Positions 26,560 to 36,299 are shown, counted from the first letter of the stretch. The stretch is 54,159 nucleotides of DNA from Candidatus Rifleibacteriota bacterium (GCA_029564115.1 JAKQQP010000068.1:1-54159), one strand, 5' to 3'. Notes: generated by a model not told the origin, from the sequence alone. Program-made: numbers and translations.

Positions 26560-29037
26560 ATGAATGAACAACAGAATCTGATTGCAGATCTGAAAGCACC
26601 TATCAAGTCTTTCAGAATTTTTGCTCTTGAAGAGGTTATCAGAACTGGTGCATCACAGGAAGTGCTTGCTGCACTTGAAGAAATAAGCCTGACAGAGGAT
26701 GATGGCGAATGTTCGATGCTTATCAGTCATGCCATAGCTTCTGTAAAAAGCAGGCTTTCTGGCTCTCAGGCTTCTCCTGGCCCTGTCATCAGTCACAAAG
26801 AAGAGTTTCTTGCTGCCTGGAACGGCGCAGAAGAGCAGGAACGCCTGAAAATTCTTTCAGATCTGCCCGCCCGCCTGCCCAAAGAGCTTAAGGAGCTCGG
26901 GCCAGAGCTTATTGCCGATGAAAAAAGCAGTGTCATTGTTGCCCGTATTATCAGGGTATTCTGCCGCTCATGGCCAGAAGAAAAGTTTGCCCTGATTGTC
27001 TCGTATCTGAATTCAAAAAGCTTGAGTCTGCAGTTGGCATCGTTACGTACAATCGTTCATATGCGGCCGGAACTTTTGATAAACGATCTTCCGCAGCTGC
27101 TTAATTCTAAAGATCCTCAAATAAAGGCGCTTGCTATTCGCGGCCTGGCTAAAATCGACAAAGAAGAAGCTCTCAATCACCTGCAGGCTCTCTTACTTTC
27201 TTCAGATCAATCTGATCGAATGGCCGGTATTCAGAATTGTCCATTTTTGCCTTTCGAAATGGTCAAGCCGGTGCTGCTCAAATATTTCGCCGCCGAAAAC
27301 GATCCCGAGCTGCTGGTTCGCGCTGGCTGGATCTTCGAGATGAACCCAGATGTACAGGTTCCTTTTAAATTGTTCGAAATTGTCGAACGCTCCCCCGCCA
27401 GAAAAGCCGAACTTGCCAAGAAAATACTCAACGAATGTGTCAGACTTCTCGATAAATCAGGAGTTCTAGGCGGCCAATTCGCCGCTTACACGAAAAAACT
27501 TCAGGCCTGGGTAAGCAAACGCAACGCTTTGCGTTTTGTCAGACAGGCTGCAGGCATGCTCGATGCTGAAAAGATAGATGCTGAACTAGACCTGAGATTG
27601 CGTAACGGTCTGAAACAGCCCGTCGTTGTCGAAGCTTTTAAAGAAGCTCTTGAATGGCCAATATCTGAAACAGTAAAAAGTAGAATCAAAGCTTACGTCA
27701 AAAGTGTTGCAGCAGCGGAACAATCGAATACAGAAAAAGACGCCGCTGCTGCAACTGATATTTCGCCAGCGCCAGCAGTCGGTGCCGGCAAGTCGCCGTC
27801 TGCCGGCAGCGATTCTCTGCTTTCAGCTTTCTCTGAGGCCGATGACCAGAAAAAAATAAGCATTCTTACCGGGCTGGATCAGCCCTCGGCCGTAACTCTT
27901 CTTAAAGAAATCCAAAAACTGGTTGCGGCCAAAGATGCCTCGGGCGAAGTCAAAATTGCAGCTTTTCATTGCCTGGGCAGCCTGAGAGCCAGGGGGCTCG
28001 AAGATTCTGCTGTAAAGCTGATTTCACATCAAAATGCCAGCCTGGCAACTGCCGCAGTCGAGTATCTGGGTGAAGTCGATCCTGATGCTGTTTTCCCTTA
28101 TCTGGGGCAATGCCTTAAAGTCGCTGATGTGCGCATGAAGTCAGCGGCACTCGGTATTCTCAAAAACTTCGATTTTAACCAGGCGCTTTCGTCGCTGAAT
28201 GCCATGCTGCGCTCACCTGACTCTGAACAGCAGATGATGGCTATTCAGTGCATGGAACACTTCGATTTCGCTCTGATACGCGAGCATTTGACCGACTATT
28301 TATGCCGTTGCGGCCATGAAAATCTCGCAGAGGCCGGGCTGTGCTATTTTGCTGCAAACCCGGCTTCTGAAAATGTTTATAGCCTTTACAAAATAGAAAA
28401 AGCTCATTCCGGCCACATCGCAGCTCAGGCCCGTCAGCTCAGAGAAAGCTGCCGCGCTGTATCCGATCAGGACGCGGCGCTCGCTGCGCCGCCCGGCAAA
28501 GAATCTGCCGGCGATAGCGAGGAAGCGTTAAAAGAGCGCTGGCAGGCTGAACAACAAAAGCGCAAGGCTCGCAAACCAGCTTATGCTTACCGTTCCCCGG
28601 CTGACGAAATAAAACTGTCACCACGCCAGACGGTCGAGGCTCTGTTTTTGAGCTTGAAAGAGCTGCTGTCGGCAAAAAGTTCCTGGGTTGCGCTGGGTAT
28701 ATTGCTGTTGTTTGCAGCCGGGTTCTATGTTCTTTTTGTGCCCAAAGATACAGAAGCCGGCAATACAGCCGGCGGCGCAATTGTAGTCGACCAGTATGTC
28801 CGTGAAGGCACGGTCAGACTGGTGGTGAATGCAGCTGTCGAATTCGAAAGCCTTCAGGGCGAAAAGTTTGTTTTGACACCGGCCCGTGAAGGTTACCGGA
28901 TGCCTTCGGTAGGTGCAAAACTCAGAGTCTCTCTCGTGCCCTTCAGAAGAGGGCCAGATAATTCCTATCTGGCAAGAATCCGTTCTATGCGTGAAATCAC
29001 CGCTTTTTCAGAGGGCGCTGGAAAGGATGTCAGATGA
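26560..29037 (+). CDS. HEAT-repeat protein with C-terminal membrane anchor
   Basis: 825 residues. Two blocks of HEAT-like helical repeats (about 10-380 and 440-640) are joined by an Ala/Ser-rich linker. A basic stretch is followed by one membrane helix (about 705-727) and a short beta-rich domain of about 75 residues outside. HEAT arrays are protein-binding scaffolds. Its TGA overlaps the ATG of the ECF sigma gene, so the two are co-translated, suggesting it helps control or localise that sigma factor. The GTG at 26551 would add three residues; neither start has a good Shine-Dalgarno. An anti-sigma role is only an idea. Confidence 0.75.
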   Translation: MNEQQNLIADLKAPIKSFRIFALEEVIRTGASQEVLAALEEISLTEDDGECSMLISHAIASVKSRLSGSQASPGPVISHKEEFLAAWNGAEEQERLKILSDLPARLPKELKELGPELIADEKSSVIVARIIRVFCRSWPEEKFALIVSYLNSKSLSLQLASLRTIVHMRPELLINDLPQLLNSKDPQIKALAIRGLAKIDKEEALNHLQALLLSSDQSDRMAGIQNCPFLPFEMVKPVLLKYFAAENDPELLVRAGWIFEMNPDVQVPFKLFEIVERSPARKAELAKKILNECVRLLDKSGVLGGQFAAYTKKLQAWVSKRNALRFVRQAAGMLDAEKIDAELDLRLRNGLKQPVVVEAFKEALEWPISETVKSRIKAYVKSVAAAEQSNTEKDAAAATDISPAPAVGAGKSPSAGSDSLLSAFSEADDQKKISILTGLDQPSAVTLLKEIQKLVAAKDASGEVKIAAFHCLGSLRARGLEDSAVKLISHQNASLATAAVEYLGEVDPDAVFPYLGQCLKVADVRMKSAALGILKNFDFNQALSSLNAMLRSPDSEQQMMAIQCMEHFDFALIREHLTDYLCRCGHENLAEAGLCYFAANPASENVYSLYKIEKAHSGHIAAQARQLRESCRAVSDQDAALAAPPGKESAGDSEEALKERWQAEQQKRKARKPAYAYRSPADEIKLSPRQTVEALFLSLKELLSAKSSWVALGILLLFAAGFYVLFVPKDTEAGNTAGGAIVVDQYVREGTVRLVVNAAVEFESLQGEKFVLTPAREGYRMPSVGAKLRVSLVPFRRGPDNSYLARIRSMREITAFSEGAGKDVR

Positions 29038-29603
29038 GTGTGGTTAACCGGGATGCGGTCAATAATCTACGGAACGCCGAAGATATAGCACTGGTGCGCA
29101 GAGTGCGTGCCGGTGACAGTGCGGCTATGTCCAGGCTTATCGATCGTTATCTGCCGCAGCTGCTGGCTTTTTTTCGCTATCTCAGAGCGCCGGAAGCCTC
29201 GATCGAAGACCTGGCACAGGCCACTTTTGAGAAGGTTCTTCTCAGACTCGATTCATTCGAAGAAGACCGAAAATTCTCTGCATGGCTGATGACGGTCGGG
29301 CGAAATCTCTATTTTGACGAATGTCGTCGCGAAAACCGGCGACGCGAGATGGTTCGCGATCCAGGCGCCGGTCATGTCGCTACCCCGGAAGAAGAAATAG
29401 TTGTGAGGCATTCAGCTGGTGCGTTGTTGCAGGCTCTTACTCCTGCTGAGCGCTTTCTGGTCGAGGCACGCGTTTTTCAGGCGTTGCCTTTTGCCGAAAT
29501 AGCAGAAATGACCGGCGAAGTCGAGGCGACTTTGCGGTCGAGATTTTTCAGACTGATGGGACGGTTGCGTCTCGCGGTCGAAAAAGACACTGTCTGCGAC
29601 TGA
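29034..29603 (+). CDS. ECF-type RNA polymerase sigma factor
   Basis: 189 residues. Region 2 spans about 20-95 (DLAQATFEKVLLRL and FSAWLMTVGRNLYFDECRR), region 4 about 125-185 (LTPAERFLVEAR, then a helix-turn-helix with PFAEIAEMTG). It directs RNA polymerase to a stress or envelope regulon that cannot be read here. Coupled to the HEAT-repeat gene by a 4-bp overlap and facing a ZAS/FecR protein 10 bp away, the likely antagonist. Confidence 0.92.
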   Translation: MSVVNRDAVNNLRNAEDIALVRRVRAGDSAAMSRLIDRYLPQLLAFFRYLRAPEASIEDLAQATFEKVLLRLDSFEEDRKFSAWLMTVGRNLYFDECRRENRRREMVRDPGAGHVATPEEEIVVRHSAGALLQALTPAERFLVEARVFQALPFAEIAEMTGEVEATLRSRFFRLMGRLRLAVEKDTVCD

Positions 29604-29613
29604 CCGGCGGCTG

Positions 29614-30453
29614 CTATTCGTTGTCTATTTCAGGGATGATTTCGGTTTCTGTCGATGGGCCGTCAGGGCAGATTTCGGTATTTTCTCCGGCATTCAGAAT
29701 GACCGGCATCTGACCGTCGGCATCGACTCTGACGCGCCCGGAGCTGACTTCAACTCTGGTGTGCCGCTGATCAGTAAACACGCTGAAGACAGTACCGATT
29801 ACGGTTATGGTGCCGTGAGGGGTTGTTCCTTTGAATTCGGTGTCGGCAGGTGCTGCTTCGACTCTGATATGACCCTGGAGAAGGTGAAACCCGCGAGGAA
29901 GAACATTGAGGCGTGCCGGGCCTTTGACATGCAGCAACGAACCGTCAGGCACAGTAATGACAGCGGTTTCGCCGTTAAAAAGAGAAACCGGGCTGTCGAG
30001 CGATATTTCGGCCGGGGTTTTGCCGTCTACGGTCATCATGAAACTGGCCGGAACACTGGCGGTTAAATGCCCGAGCGGTTCTGGAGGAGTCAGAATCGGT
30101 TGCCTGTTGACTGTGTAAAGAGAAATGACCGTAATCAGCAGTAGCGTCAGGCATGAAGACAGCAGCCAGAACCAGCTCCGGGTCTGCGTCGTACCCGCCG
30201 TTGTCTGGCTGGCACGACGCTTTTCCAGGGCTGGCTCGAGGCTGCGCATGATTCTAAGTTTCAGGTCAGGGTGGGATTCGCAGGCAAAAGCCGAACCTTC
30301 CTGGCGCAGGTGCTCTATGGTTGTGAGTATTCGAGCGCAGGAACTGCAACTGGCGAGGTGAGCCTGTGTCTCGGGGTTGTTGAGACTGGCTTCGGGGCCG
30401 GTGAGAGCCTCGATGCATCTTTGGCACAGTTCGCTTGTCTGAGGGTTGGTCAT
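29614..30453 (-). CDS. ZAS zinc-finger / FecR-domain anti-sigma-like membrane protein
   Basis: 279 residues. The cytoplasmic N-terminus has the zinc-binding anti-sigma motif Hx3Cx2C (H32, C36, C39), preceded by C10 and C13. One membrane helix (about 92-114) leads to a periplasmic FecR domain (about 145-270) with PDGSLLHVKGPARL and GTVFSVF. FecR-type proteins relay envelope signals to ECF sigma factors. It is convergent with the ECF sigma gene at 29034, an unusual layout since such pairs are normally co-oriented. Start follows AAGGGAA on the minus strand. Confidence 0.85.
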   Translation of the reverse strand: MTNPQTSELCQRCIEALTGPEASLNNPETQAHLASCSSCARILTTIEHLRQEGSAFACESHPDLKLRIMRSLEPALEKRRASQTTAGTTQTRSWFWLLSSCLTLLLITVISLYTVNRQPILTPPEPLGHLTASVPASFMMTVDGKTPAEISLDSPVSLFNGETAVITVPDGSLLHVKGPARLNVLPRGFHLLQGHIRVEAAPADTEFKGTTPHGTITVIGTVFSVFTDQRHTRVEVSSGRVRVDADGQMPVILNAGENTEICPDGPSTETEIIPEIDNE

Positions 30454-30492
30454 TTTGTCTGTTCCCTTGTCTGGTTGGAATGGGCCGGTCAG

Positions 30493-31380
30493 TTACTTTT
30501 TGAAAGATGACAGGGCATTGCCGATGCTGTTGAAACCTGAGCTGAGGCTGTTTACGACGCTGCTGAGTGAGTCGACGGTGCCCCGGGCGATATCGGCATA
30601 TTTTTTCGCTGTCGATGCCAGGTTGCCGGCTTCATCCTGCGAAACTTTGAGGAGTTCGCGGGCTTCTTTTGAAGTCGGGTCTTTCATGATCTGCCGCATG
30701 TTGTCACGCAGTTTTTTAACTCTGTCTTCAGCGGCTTTTCTTTCGGCGTCAGACATTTTCAGCTGCTTGATGCTGGTTGAAAGTGAGTCTACAGCTGCGC
30801 TTATCTGATTTACGCTGGCAGTAACCTCTTTTGATGCAGCTTCTTTTTCCTGGGGAGTGAGAACTTCACTGGCGGGTGCCTGGGCGTTGGCTGCGCCTGT
30901 CGAACTGACGTTGCCATCAGGGCGTATGGTTATGACGCTGTCTTCGTTGTCCGGGTCGGAAACAACTTCGCTGGTGGGTGCTTCGCGATTGATCTGGTTG
31001 CCAACCGCGTCTGTGCCACCCTCGGTCATTTTTTTGCCAAAATCAGTCAGAGAATTGCCAACGTCGCTGACTTTCTCGATGACGTTCTGGGCTTTGTCGA
31101 AGCCGTCTTTAACTTTGTCTGCTATCGGGGCTACCTTTTCGTATACTTCTTTGCCCTTCTCAAGAATTGGAGAGACGAAATCTTTGGCCTTGCCAATGAA
31201 GTCTTTGGCGAAGCTCAGGCCCTTTTCGATGAAGCCACCGAGATTCTGGCTGATATTGCCGATAACGTTTTTCAGGCCGCTGAAAATAGCGCCAAAATCG
31301 ACACTGCAGCCGGAAAGAGTTACGGAGACCATTAAAAGAAGAGAGATGAACAGCGAGTTACGCAAAATAGATGCAAACAT
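30493..31380 (-). CDS. Lipoprotein with amphipathic helical repeats
   Basis: 295 residues from the ATG at 31380, preceded by AGGAGG at about 7 bp; a TTG at 31386 is rejected. A signal peptide ends in the lipobox LSGC (Cys25). The mature part has repeated Lys/Asp-rich amphipathic helices (about 35-110), a disordered linker and a second helical segment (about 170-280). No family recognised. It precedes the ZAS/FecR gene by 40 bp in the same direction, so both may be co-transcribed and the lipoprotein may feed the signalling system. Confidence 0.75.
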   Translation of the reverse strand: MFASILRNSLFISLLLMVSVTLSGCSVDFGAIFSGLKNVIGNISQNLGGFIEKGLSFAKDFIGKAKDFVSPILEKGKEVYEKVAPIADKVKDGFDKAQNVIEKVSDVGNSLTDFGKKMTEGGTDAVGNQINREAPTSEVVSDPDNEDSVITIRPDGNVSSTGAANAQAPASEVLTPQEKEAASKEVTASVNQISAAVDSLSTSIKQLKMSDAERKAAEDRVKKLRDNMRQIMKDPTSKEARELLKVSQDEAGNLASTAKKYADIARGTVDSLSSVVNSLSSGFNSIGNALSSFKK

Positions 31381-31459
31381 GAGCAACCTCCTGAAGTGCA
31401 GATAAATCTACTCAGCTTACGATCGATGGTTTTAATTTGTTGCAAAAATTTAAAAAAAA

Positions 31460-32212
31460 TTATGGTGCTTCAGGAATGCGAATCTGGGTATGCCAGTTAG
31501 GATTGACGCGAGCCTGGTTCCAGGCGGCGTGAAAAAATTCAGGGTAAACCACGTCAAAAAAATCTGCCAGAATAACGTCTTTCTGCAGGTCGTCAAGTCG
31601 GCTGCCGGCTACCCGGTCTTTCATTTCGCTTGGGTGCAGAGCATCTATGAGCTGTAATGTCACCAGAAAATAAAACTGATTTTTGCCGTAGGGCTGCATC
31701 ATAATTGGCTTGATCTCAAAAAAGTTGACGCGCTCGGTTAAAATGCGGGTATTGACTTTGCCGGCAAAAGACTCGGTTCGAATCAGTCTCATGAAAGGGT
31801 TGTCGGGGTTTTTGCTCTTTTCGACCCGATAGGTGACTTCGGCGACATTACGGTAATTGACTCCTGAAAGCTGACTGGCAAAAATATCGTTGAAGCGCTG
31901 ATGAATCGGAAAACTGTAAAATTTATAGGAATTGTGCGGGGTAGTGCCTGTCACCTGCATCACATCGTCAAAATTGTATACCGAGTTATACGGCAAAGGA
32001 AAACATGCCATTTTAAGATCGGCGTAAACCTGTTTGATCACTCTTCTGGCTTCGAGAGTGGTGTCAATGCGCAGCATGCCTTTCAGAGAGGTTCTTGTGC
32101 TCGATCTCAACACCAGAAAAATAGGCCCCATCAGTAGAGCTGTGCAGATAAGCACTATCATGATTTCGACCAGGGTAAAACCGGCTTTTCGGGGTGAGTC
32201 GTGTCTGTTCAT
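31460..32212 (-). CDS. Minor pilin/pseudopilin (PilW/GspJ-like)
   Basis: 250 residues. The prepilin signal is KAGFTLVEIMIV: Gly before Phe+1, Glu+5, then a hydrophobic helix for the pilus core. The remaining 210 residues form a globular domain of the PilW/GspJ type, without closer identification. Prepilin peptidase would cleave it, and it would join the tip of a type IV pilus or a type II secretion pseudopilus. Last gene of a three-gene operon, overlapping the preceding one by 4 bp. Confidence 0.8.
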   Translation of the reverse strand: MNRHDSPRKAGFTLVEIMIVLICTALLMGPIFLVLRSSTRTSLKGMLRIDTTLEARRVIKQVYADLKMACFPLPYNSVYNFDDVMQVTGTTPHNSYKFYSFPIHQRFNDIFASQLSGVNYRNVAEVTYRVEKSKNPDNPFMRLIRTESFAGKVNTRILTERVNFFEIKPIMMQPYGKNQFYFLVTLQLIDALHPSEMKDRVAGSRLDDLQKDVILADFFDVVYPEFFHAAWNQARVNPNWHTQIRIPEAP

Positions 32213-32673
32213 CTTGGCCGCTCCATTACTATAGACTCGAGCGAAACACTTTTGCGGCTCATCCAGACTTCAACGCGGCTTTGCCCTTTTGCGGCAACGG
32301 TTACCTTGATGCGTATGCCATTGATATTGCCACTGCTGACAGGGATCAGTTCTATCAGACGCTCAAACAGCCTCGCTTCTGCCGGGTACTGCATATCTGA
32401 CATCAGGTCGAACTCGATGTTTTTGAATGAGCCGATCGGATACCAGGCTGGCGGGGCAATATTGCCATCAGCGATCATTTTAAGCTGTTCGTAGCCGAAG
32501 CCACGAAAAATTTCGATTGGTTCACGGGCCAGAGAAAAGGCGAGAAATTCGTAATAGGCATCCATGGAACCCTGGTTTGAGGCTCTGTTCATCCAGAACA
32601 TGGACAGAATGGCCACCGAAAGGAACGCCATGGCGATTATGATCTCAAGCAAAGAGAAGGCGCGTCTTTTCAT
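32209..32673 (-). CDS. Minor pilin/pseudopilin (PilV/GspI-like)
   Basis: 154 residues with the prepilin signal RRAFSLLEIIIAMAFL (cleavage before Phe, Glu+5) and a small C-terminal domain. Length and neighbours suit the PilV/GspI class. It overlaps both neighbours by 4 bp, implying coupled translation and 1:1:1 assembly with the other two. Confidence 0.8.
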   Translation of the reverse strand: MKRRAFSLLEIIIAMAFLSVAILSMFWMNRASNQGSMDAYYEFLAFSLAREPIEIFRGFGYEQLKMIADGNIAPPAWYPIGSFKNIEFDLMSDMQYPAEARLFERLIELIPVSSGNINGIRIKVTVAAKGQSRVEVWMSRKSVSLESIVMERPR

Positions 32674-34724
32674 TCGTCCTGTTCCACCATTCTCTCAAAG
32701 GTCACCCAGCGGTTGACACTGACCTGATAAAGGCTTTCGTTGCGTTTGAAGGCCGGGTCATACTGAATTTTGTGCTCGACGTTTTCGGCCCATTTGGCAA
32801 TATTGAGTCTGTCTACCGCCAGGCAGCCCACAAGATCGAGCTTCTTACTGGCGGTAACATAGCCGTTTCGATCAGAGCGCCCCATGCTTATCAGGGCCGC
32901 TTCGATCGTTTTGTCGGTGTTGACTGTAATCGGGTAGCCACGCGTCAGCAGAACGCAGATGGAATCAGTGCCTGGCTTCTTTTTTATGCCGCCATTGATG
33001 GTAATGCCGGGGGCGATGATCACACCACGCCCTTCAATTTCTATGTCGCCATCGCCGCCAAGAGTTATAGCTTCGTTGAACTGTGTGATACCCTGAAGCT
33101 TCAGTTTTTTCTGGGTGGGCAGGTAAATGCCGAACTCGACGAGCTGCGCGGCAGTGAGATTGCGTCTCGACCAGAGACTGGTGTGGGCGAATGGCACAGA
33201 AGCCATGGTTGGGTCGTCGATGCTCCCTGAACTGCGGAACTGAAACATCGCCGGGTGCGCCAGGGTTGTGTTGGAGCCCTTGAGATATCGGTTTGATTCA
33301 TCTATTCGGCAGACGACTTCAGGGTAGGTGACGGCAATATTGTCTTTGATATAGCGTAGATCTATGGAATTATCAGTAACACCTTCAAAATGATCAGCGT
33401 CGAAGCAGGGAATTTTCTTGTTCTTGAAGCTGTTGACGAGCGTCGGATCAGTTATTTCGATTGTTTCTGATTTTGATTTGCCGCTCTTTTTGGCTTTGAC
33501 CCAGATTTTGCAGTTGCTCATATCGACGTAGAAATACCCAAAATGAAAGTATCTCTGTCTGAGGTCGCCTTCGAGAATGTCGGTTAGAGCAGTATCGGGC
33601 TTGATGACCAGGGCGGGGAAAATTTCGGTCGTGACCTTCTGTCCTTTGTATTTGGCTTCTCCGACCAGGGTTGCGTCACGAAAGTCTTTCAGGTCGGTGA
33701 TCGAAGACAGCGCTTCATCGGTTACCGGGTAGCGCTGGTATTCAAAGTAAGCCGAATGACCCGACATCGAGAAACCTTTCATTGAAGCGCCCTCATCTTT
33801 GACTGCTTTGTTCGCCTGAGCCTTGACCTGGTTAAAAAACTGGGGCAGCAGCTTGAAGACGGTCTGGTCATCGACCTGAAGAATTTTTTCTTTTTTGTGC
33901 GGTGTTGGAATGAAATCCTGGCGGGCGGCATCGACGTTGTAATAAACCGACTTGTTGCGTCTGTTGCCGAGGTATATTTTGCCCATTTCGCCTGGCGCAA
34001 GACCTGTCTGGTCGATGGTCAGCTTCTGTTTGATGGGGTTGAGACTCAGACCGGCTGTCGAATCAAATTCTTCCTGGCCGTCACGAAGGAAGAGAGCGTA
34101 ATCGAGGGCATAGGCACCTGCGTAAGAGGTTCGTTGCGTCGTGTTGTCGCGCCGGGCAACGATTGCGGCAACTTTGTAGTCATGATGTCGCGTGATAGTG
34201 CAGGCTCCCTGCATCTGTTTCTTGAACTCGTCTTTGGGTTCGGCGGTCACTCTGAGTTCGAGAGTACCAATGCCCTCGTTTTCGAAGTAAGAAGCACCGG
34301 TAGTGTCGTTTTTACGAAAGTCGATTATGCGTGCCGTAGCATCGATTTTTATGCGCGAGCCCATGGGCATATTGGCCGCCTGAGCCAGGGTAAGATCTGT
34401 CGGAATGGCAACGCCTTTGCTGTTCTTGTTTTCGAGGCTGGTGGAAGATGCGTCGATGTCACTGCTGCGCTTGACCAGTTTTTGGATGAAAGGGCTGCCA
34501 GGGTTGTCGCTTTGCTTGAAGACATACATGAAAGCTTCTTCCATGGCAGAGGCAGCCAGCTGGCGGGCCATTTCCGAAGTCTGGAAGCGGTGGGCGGACG
34601 ACTGTGCCTGGCGTGACATGTAATGGAACTGCATGGCAAGCAGCCCCACGATTATCATCACAAAAATGGCAGAAAACATCGCTACCCCGGCGCGGCGGGT
34701 TCTTACTGCGACTGGCTCGATCAT
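32670..34724 (-). CDS. Large PilX/GspK-like minor pilin
   Basis: 684 residues. The N-terminus has an RRAGVAMFSAIFVMIIVGLL segment like PilX_N, a helix suited to the pilus core, followed by a large mostly beta domain with cysteines at about 175 and 440. It is long for a PilX protein (often 150-250), so about 450 residues may form an adhesive or ligand-binding tip domain. First gene of the minor pilin operon, with a GGGGA Shine-Dalgarno 6 bp before the ATG. No pilus ATPases are in the window. Confidence 0.75.
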   Translation of the reverse strand: MIEPVAVRTRRAGVAMFSAIFVMIIVGLLAMQFHYMSRQAQSSAHRFQTSEMARQLAASAMEEAFMYVFKQSDNPGSPFIQKLVKRSSDIDASSTSLENKNSKGVAIPTDLTLAQAANMPMGSRIKIDATARIIDFRKNDTTGASYFENEGIGTLELRVTAEPKDEFKKQMQGACTITRHHDYKVAAIVARRDNTTQRTSYAGAYALDYALFLRDGQEEFDSTAGLSLNPIKQKLTIDQTGLAPGEMGKIYLGNRRNKSVYYNVDAARQDFIPTPHKKEKILQVDDQTVFKLLPQFFNQVKAQANKAVKDEGASMKGFSMSGHSAYFEYQRYPVTDEALSSITDLKDFRDATLVGEAKYKGQKVTTEIFPALVIKPDTALTDILEGDLRQRYFHFGYFYVDMSNCKIWVKAKKSGKSKSETIEITDPTLVNSFKNKKIPCFDADHFEGVTDNSIDLRYIKDNIAVTYPEVVCRIDESNRYLKGSNTTLAHPAMFQFRSSGSIDDPTMASVPFAHTSLWSRRNLTAAQLVEFGIYLPTQKKLKLQGITQFNEAITLGGDGDIEIEGRGVIIAPGITINGGIKKKPGTDSICVLLTRGYPITVNTDKTIEAALISMGRSDRNGYVTASKKLDLVGCLAVDRLNIAKWAENVEHKIQYDPAFKRNESLYQVSVNRWVTFERMVEQDE

Positions 34725-34864
34725 CCACTTTCCCCTTTACGAACTCTTCTTCAAGTTTACACTTCAGCTCCGACAAAGGCAAGCAATGATGAGTGAATAG
34801 GAAACTGGAAATTGACGTAACAGCATGGTAAATTGTCTGCAACAACTCTACCGCTGGAGCTTTT

Positions 34865-35800
34865 ATGACAGAGGACAAAAAATATAGACTGGTTACCCGC
34901 AGCGACTTTGATGGGCTTGTTTGTGCCGTGTTGCTGAAAGATCTCGGAATGATCGACGACATTAAGTTTGTACACCCCAAAGATATGCAGGATGGGAAAA
35001 TCGAGATTAGCGGCCGTGACATAACGACCAACCTGCCTTATGTTAATGGCGCGTATCTGGTGTTCGATCATCATCTCAGCGAAACCATACGCAATGAGGG
35101 CAAGCGTGAAAATCACATAATCGATCCTTCTGCAAAGTCGGCTGCCCGGGTCGTTTATAATTATTACGGTGGCAAAGAGCGTTTCCCGAAGATATCTGAA
35201 GAGATGATGGATGCGGTCGACAAGGCCGATGCTGCTCAGTTCAGTGTCGATGAAATACTGCGCCCACATGGCTGGGTTTTGCTGAATTACCTGATGGACC
35301 CAAGAACGGGTCTTGGCCGGTTTCGTGAATTCAGAATTTCGAATTACCAGCTGATGATGGATCTGATCGACTGCTGCAAAGATCTTACCATCGATGAAAT
35401 CATGGCGCTGCCCGATGTTAAAGCGCGGGTCGATCTTTATTTCGAACAGGAAGAACTGTTTAAAGAACAGCTGCGCCGTTGTTCAAAAATCTATCACAAC
35501 CTGATCGTTCTCGATCTGCGCGATGAAGAGATCATTCACGCGGGCAATCGCTTCATGATCTATGCGCTCAACCCTGAATGCAATATTTCAATACATATTC
35601 TCTGGGGTTTTCAGAAGCAGAATACTGTGTATGCTGTCGGCAAGTCGATTGTCAACCGGTCTTCAAAAACCAATGTCGGGGAGCTGATGCTAAAATATGG
35701 TGGTGGCGGGCATCAAGCTGCCGGTACCTGCCAGATCGAGCATGAAAATGCTCCAACTGTACTTAAAGAACTGGTCGAAAAGATAACTCGCGATGGTTGA
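34865..35800 (+). CDS. DHH/DHHA1 family phosphoesterase
   Basis: 311 residues. Motifs: RSDFDGLV (about 12-18), the DHH motif in FDHH (68-70), Asp residues in the ADAAQF region, and a C-terminal DHHA1 signature GGGGHQAAGTCQ (about 279-290). These proteins hydrolyse phosphodiester or phosphoanhydride bonds with Mn2+; relatives degrade nanoRNA, c-di-AMP, pAp or polyphosphate. The exact substrate is not evident; the nearby nucleotide-signalling genes make a second-messenger role attractive but unproven. Divergent from the pilin operon. Confidence 0.85.
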   Translation: MTEDKKYRLVTRSDFDGLVCAVLLKDLGMIDDIKFVHPKDMQDGKIEISGRDITTNLPYVNGAYLVFDHHLSETIRNEGKRENHIIDPSAKSAARVVYNYYGGKERFPKISEEMMDAVDKADAAQFSVDEILRPHGWVLLNYLMDPRTGLGRFREFRISNYQLMMDLIDCCKDLTIDEIMALPDVKARVDLYFEQEELFKEQLRRCSKIYHNLIVLDLRDEEIIHAGNRFMIYALNPECNISIHILWGFQKQNTVYAVGKSIVNRSSKTNVGELMLKYGGGGHQAAGTCQIEHENAPTVLKELVEKITRDG

Positions 35801-35810
35801 TTCTCAGATT

Positions 35811-36299
35811 TTATTTGTCGGGTTTCCAGTCTGAGATTCGTTTTCTCAGGCTGGTGACCTGTTTGCGCGATAGCTTTTGTTCAAGCTCCCGGCGCAGGCG
35901 CTGTGCATCTTTGTCGCCCTGTTTTTCGGCCAGACCATACCAGAAGTAAGCGTCTTCAAGATTGCGGGCGATTCCTTCACCGTTTTCGAGCATTGTTCCG
36001 AGGCTGAACTGGGCGTTGGCATGATTTTGCCGTGCCGCCTTGAGATACCATTCGGCGGCCAGTTCGTGATTTTTTTCGACGTGCATGCCGCAATAATACA
36101 TAAAGGCGATGTTTACCTGAGCTTCAGGGTCGCCTTTTTCGGCAGCCGGTATGAAAATCGCAGCAGCCTTCGCAAAATCGCCGCTTTGATAAGCCTTGCT
36201 GGCGTCTTCCATTGTTGGTTTTTTGCTGCAGCAGCCTGTTGCAAAAGATAAAACAGTCGTCAGCAGCGCAATGGCGCAGAATCGACAGATTGAATTCAT
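35811..36299 (-). CDS. Sel1-repeat lipoprotein
   Basis: 162 residues. Signal peptide with lipobox ATGC (Cys about 23, followed by a second Cys). About three Sel1-like TPR repeats follow: FAKAAAIFIPAAEKGDPEAQ, then HELAAEWYLKAARQNHANAQ, then the AYFWYGLAEKQGDKDAQ unit. Such repeats bind other proteins at the membrane. Convergent with the DHH gene, upstream of and divergent from the first cyclase of the tandem pair. Confidence 0.85.
   Translation of the reverse strand: MNSICRFCAIALLTTVLSFATGCCSKKPTMEDASKAYQSGDFAKAAAIFIPAAEKGDPEAQVNIAFMYYCGMHVEKNHELAAEWYLKAARQNHANAQFSLGTMLENGEGIARNLEDAYFWYGLAEKQGDKDAQRLRRELEQKLSRKQVTSLRKRISDWKPDK

Noticed and set aside
33897..34616. 239-codon open frame opposite the PilX-like gene
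   Set aside because: It lies wholly antisense to a gene with a clear pilin N-terminus, RBS and operon context; no recognisable product.
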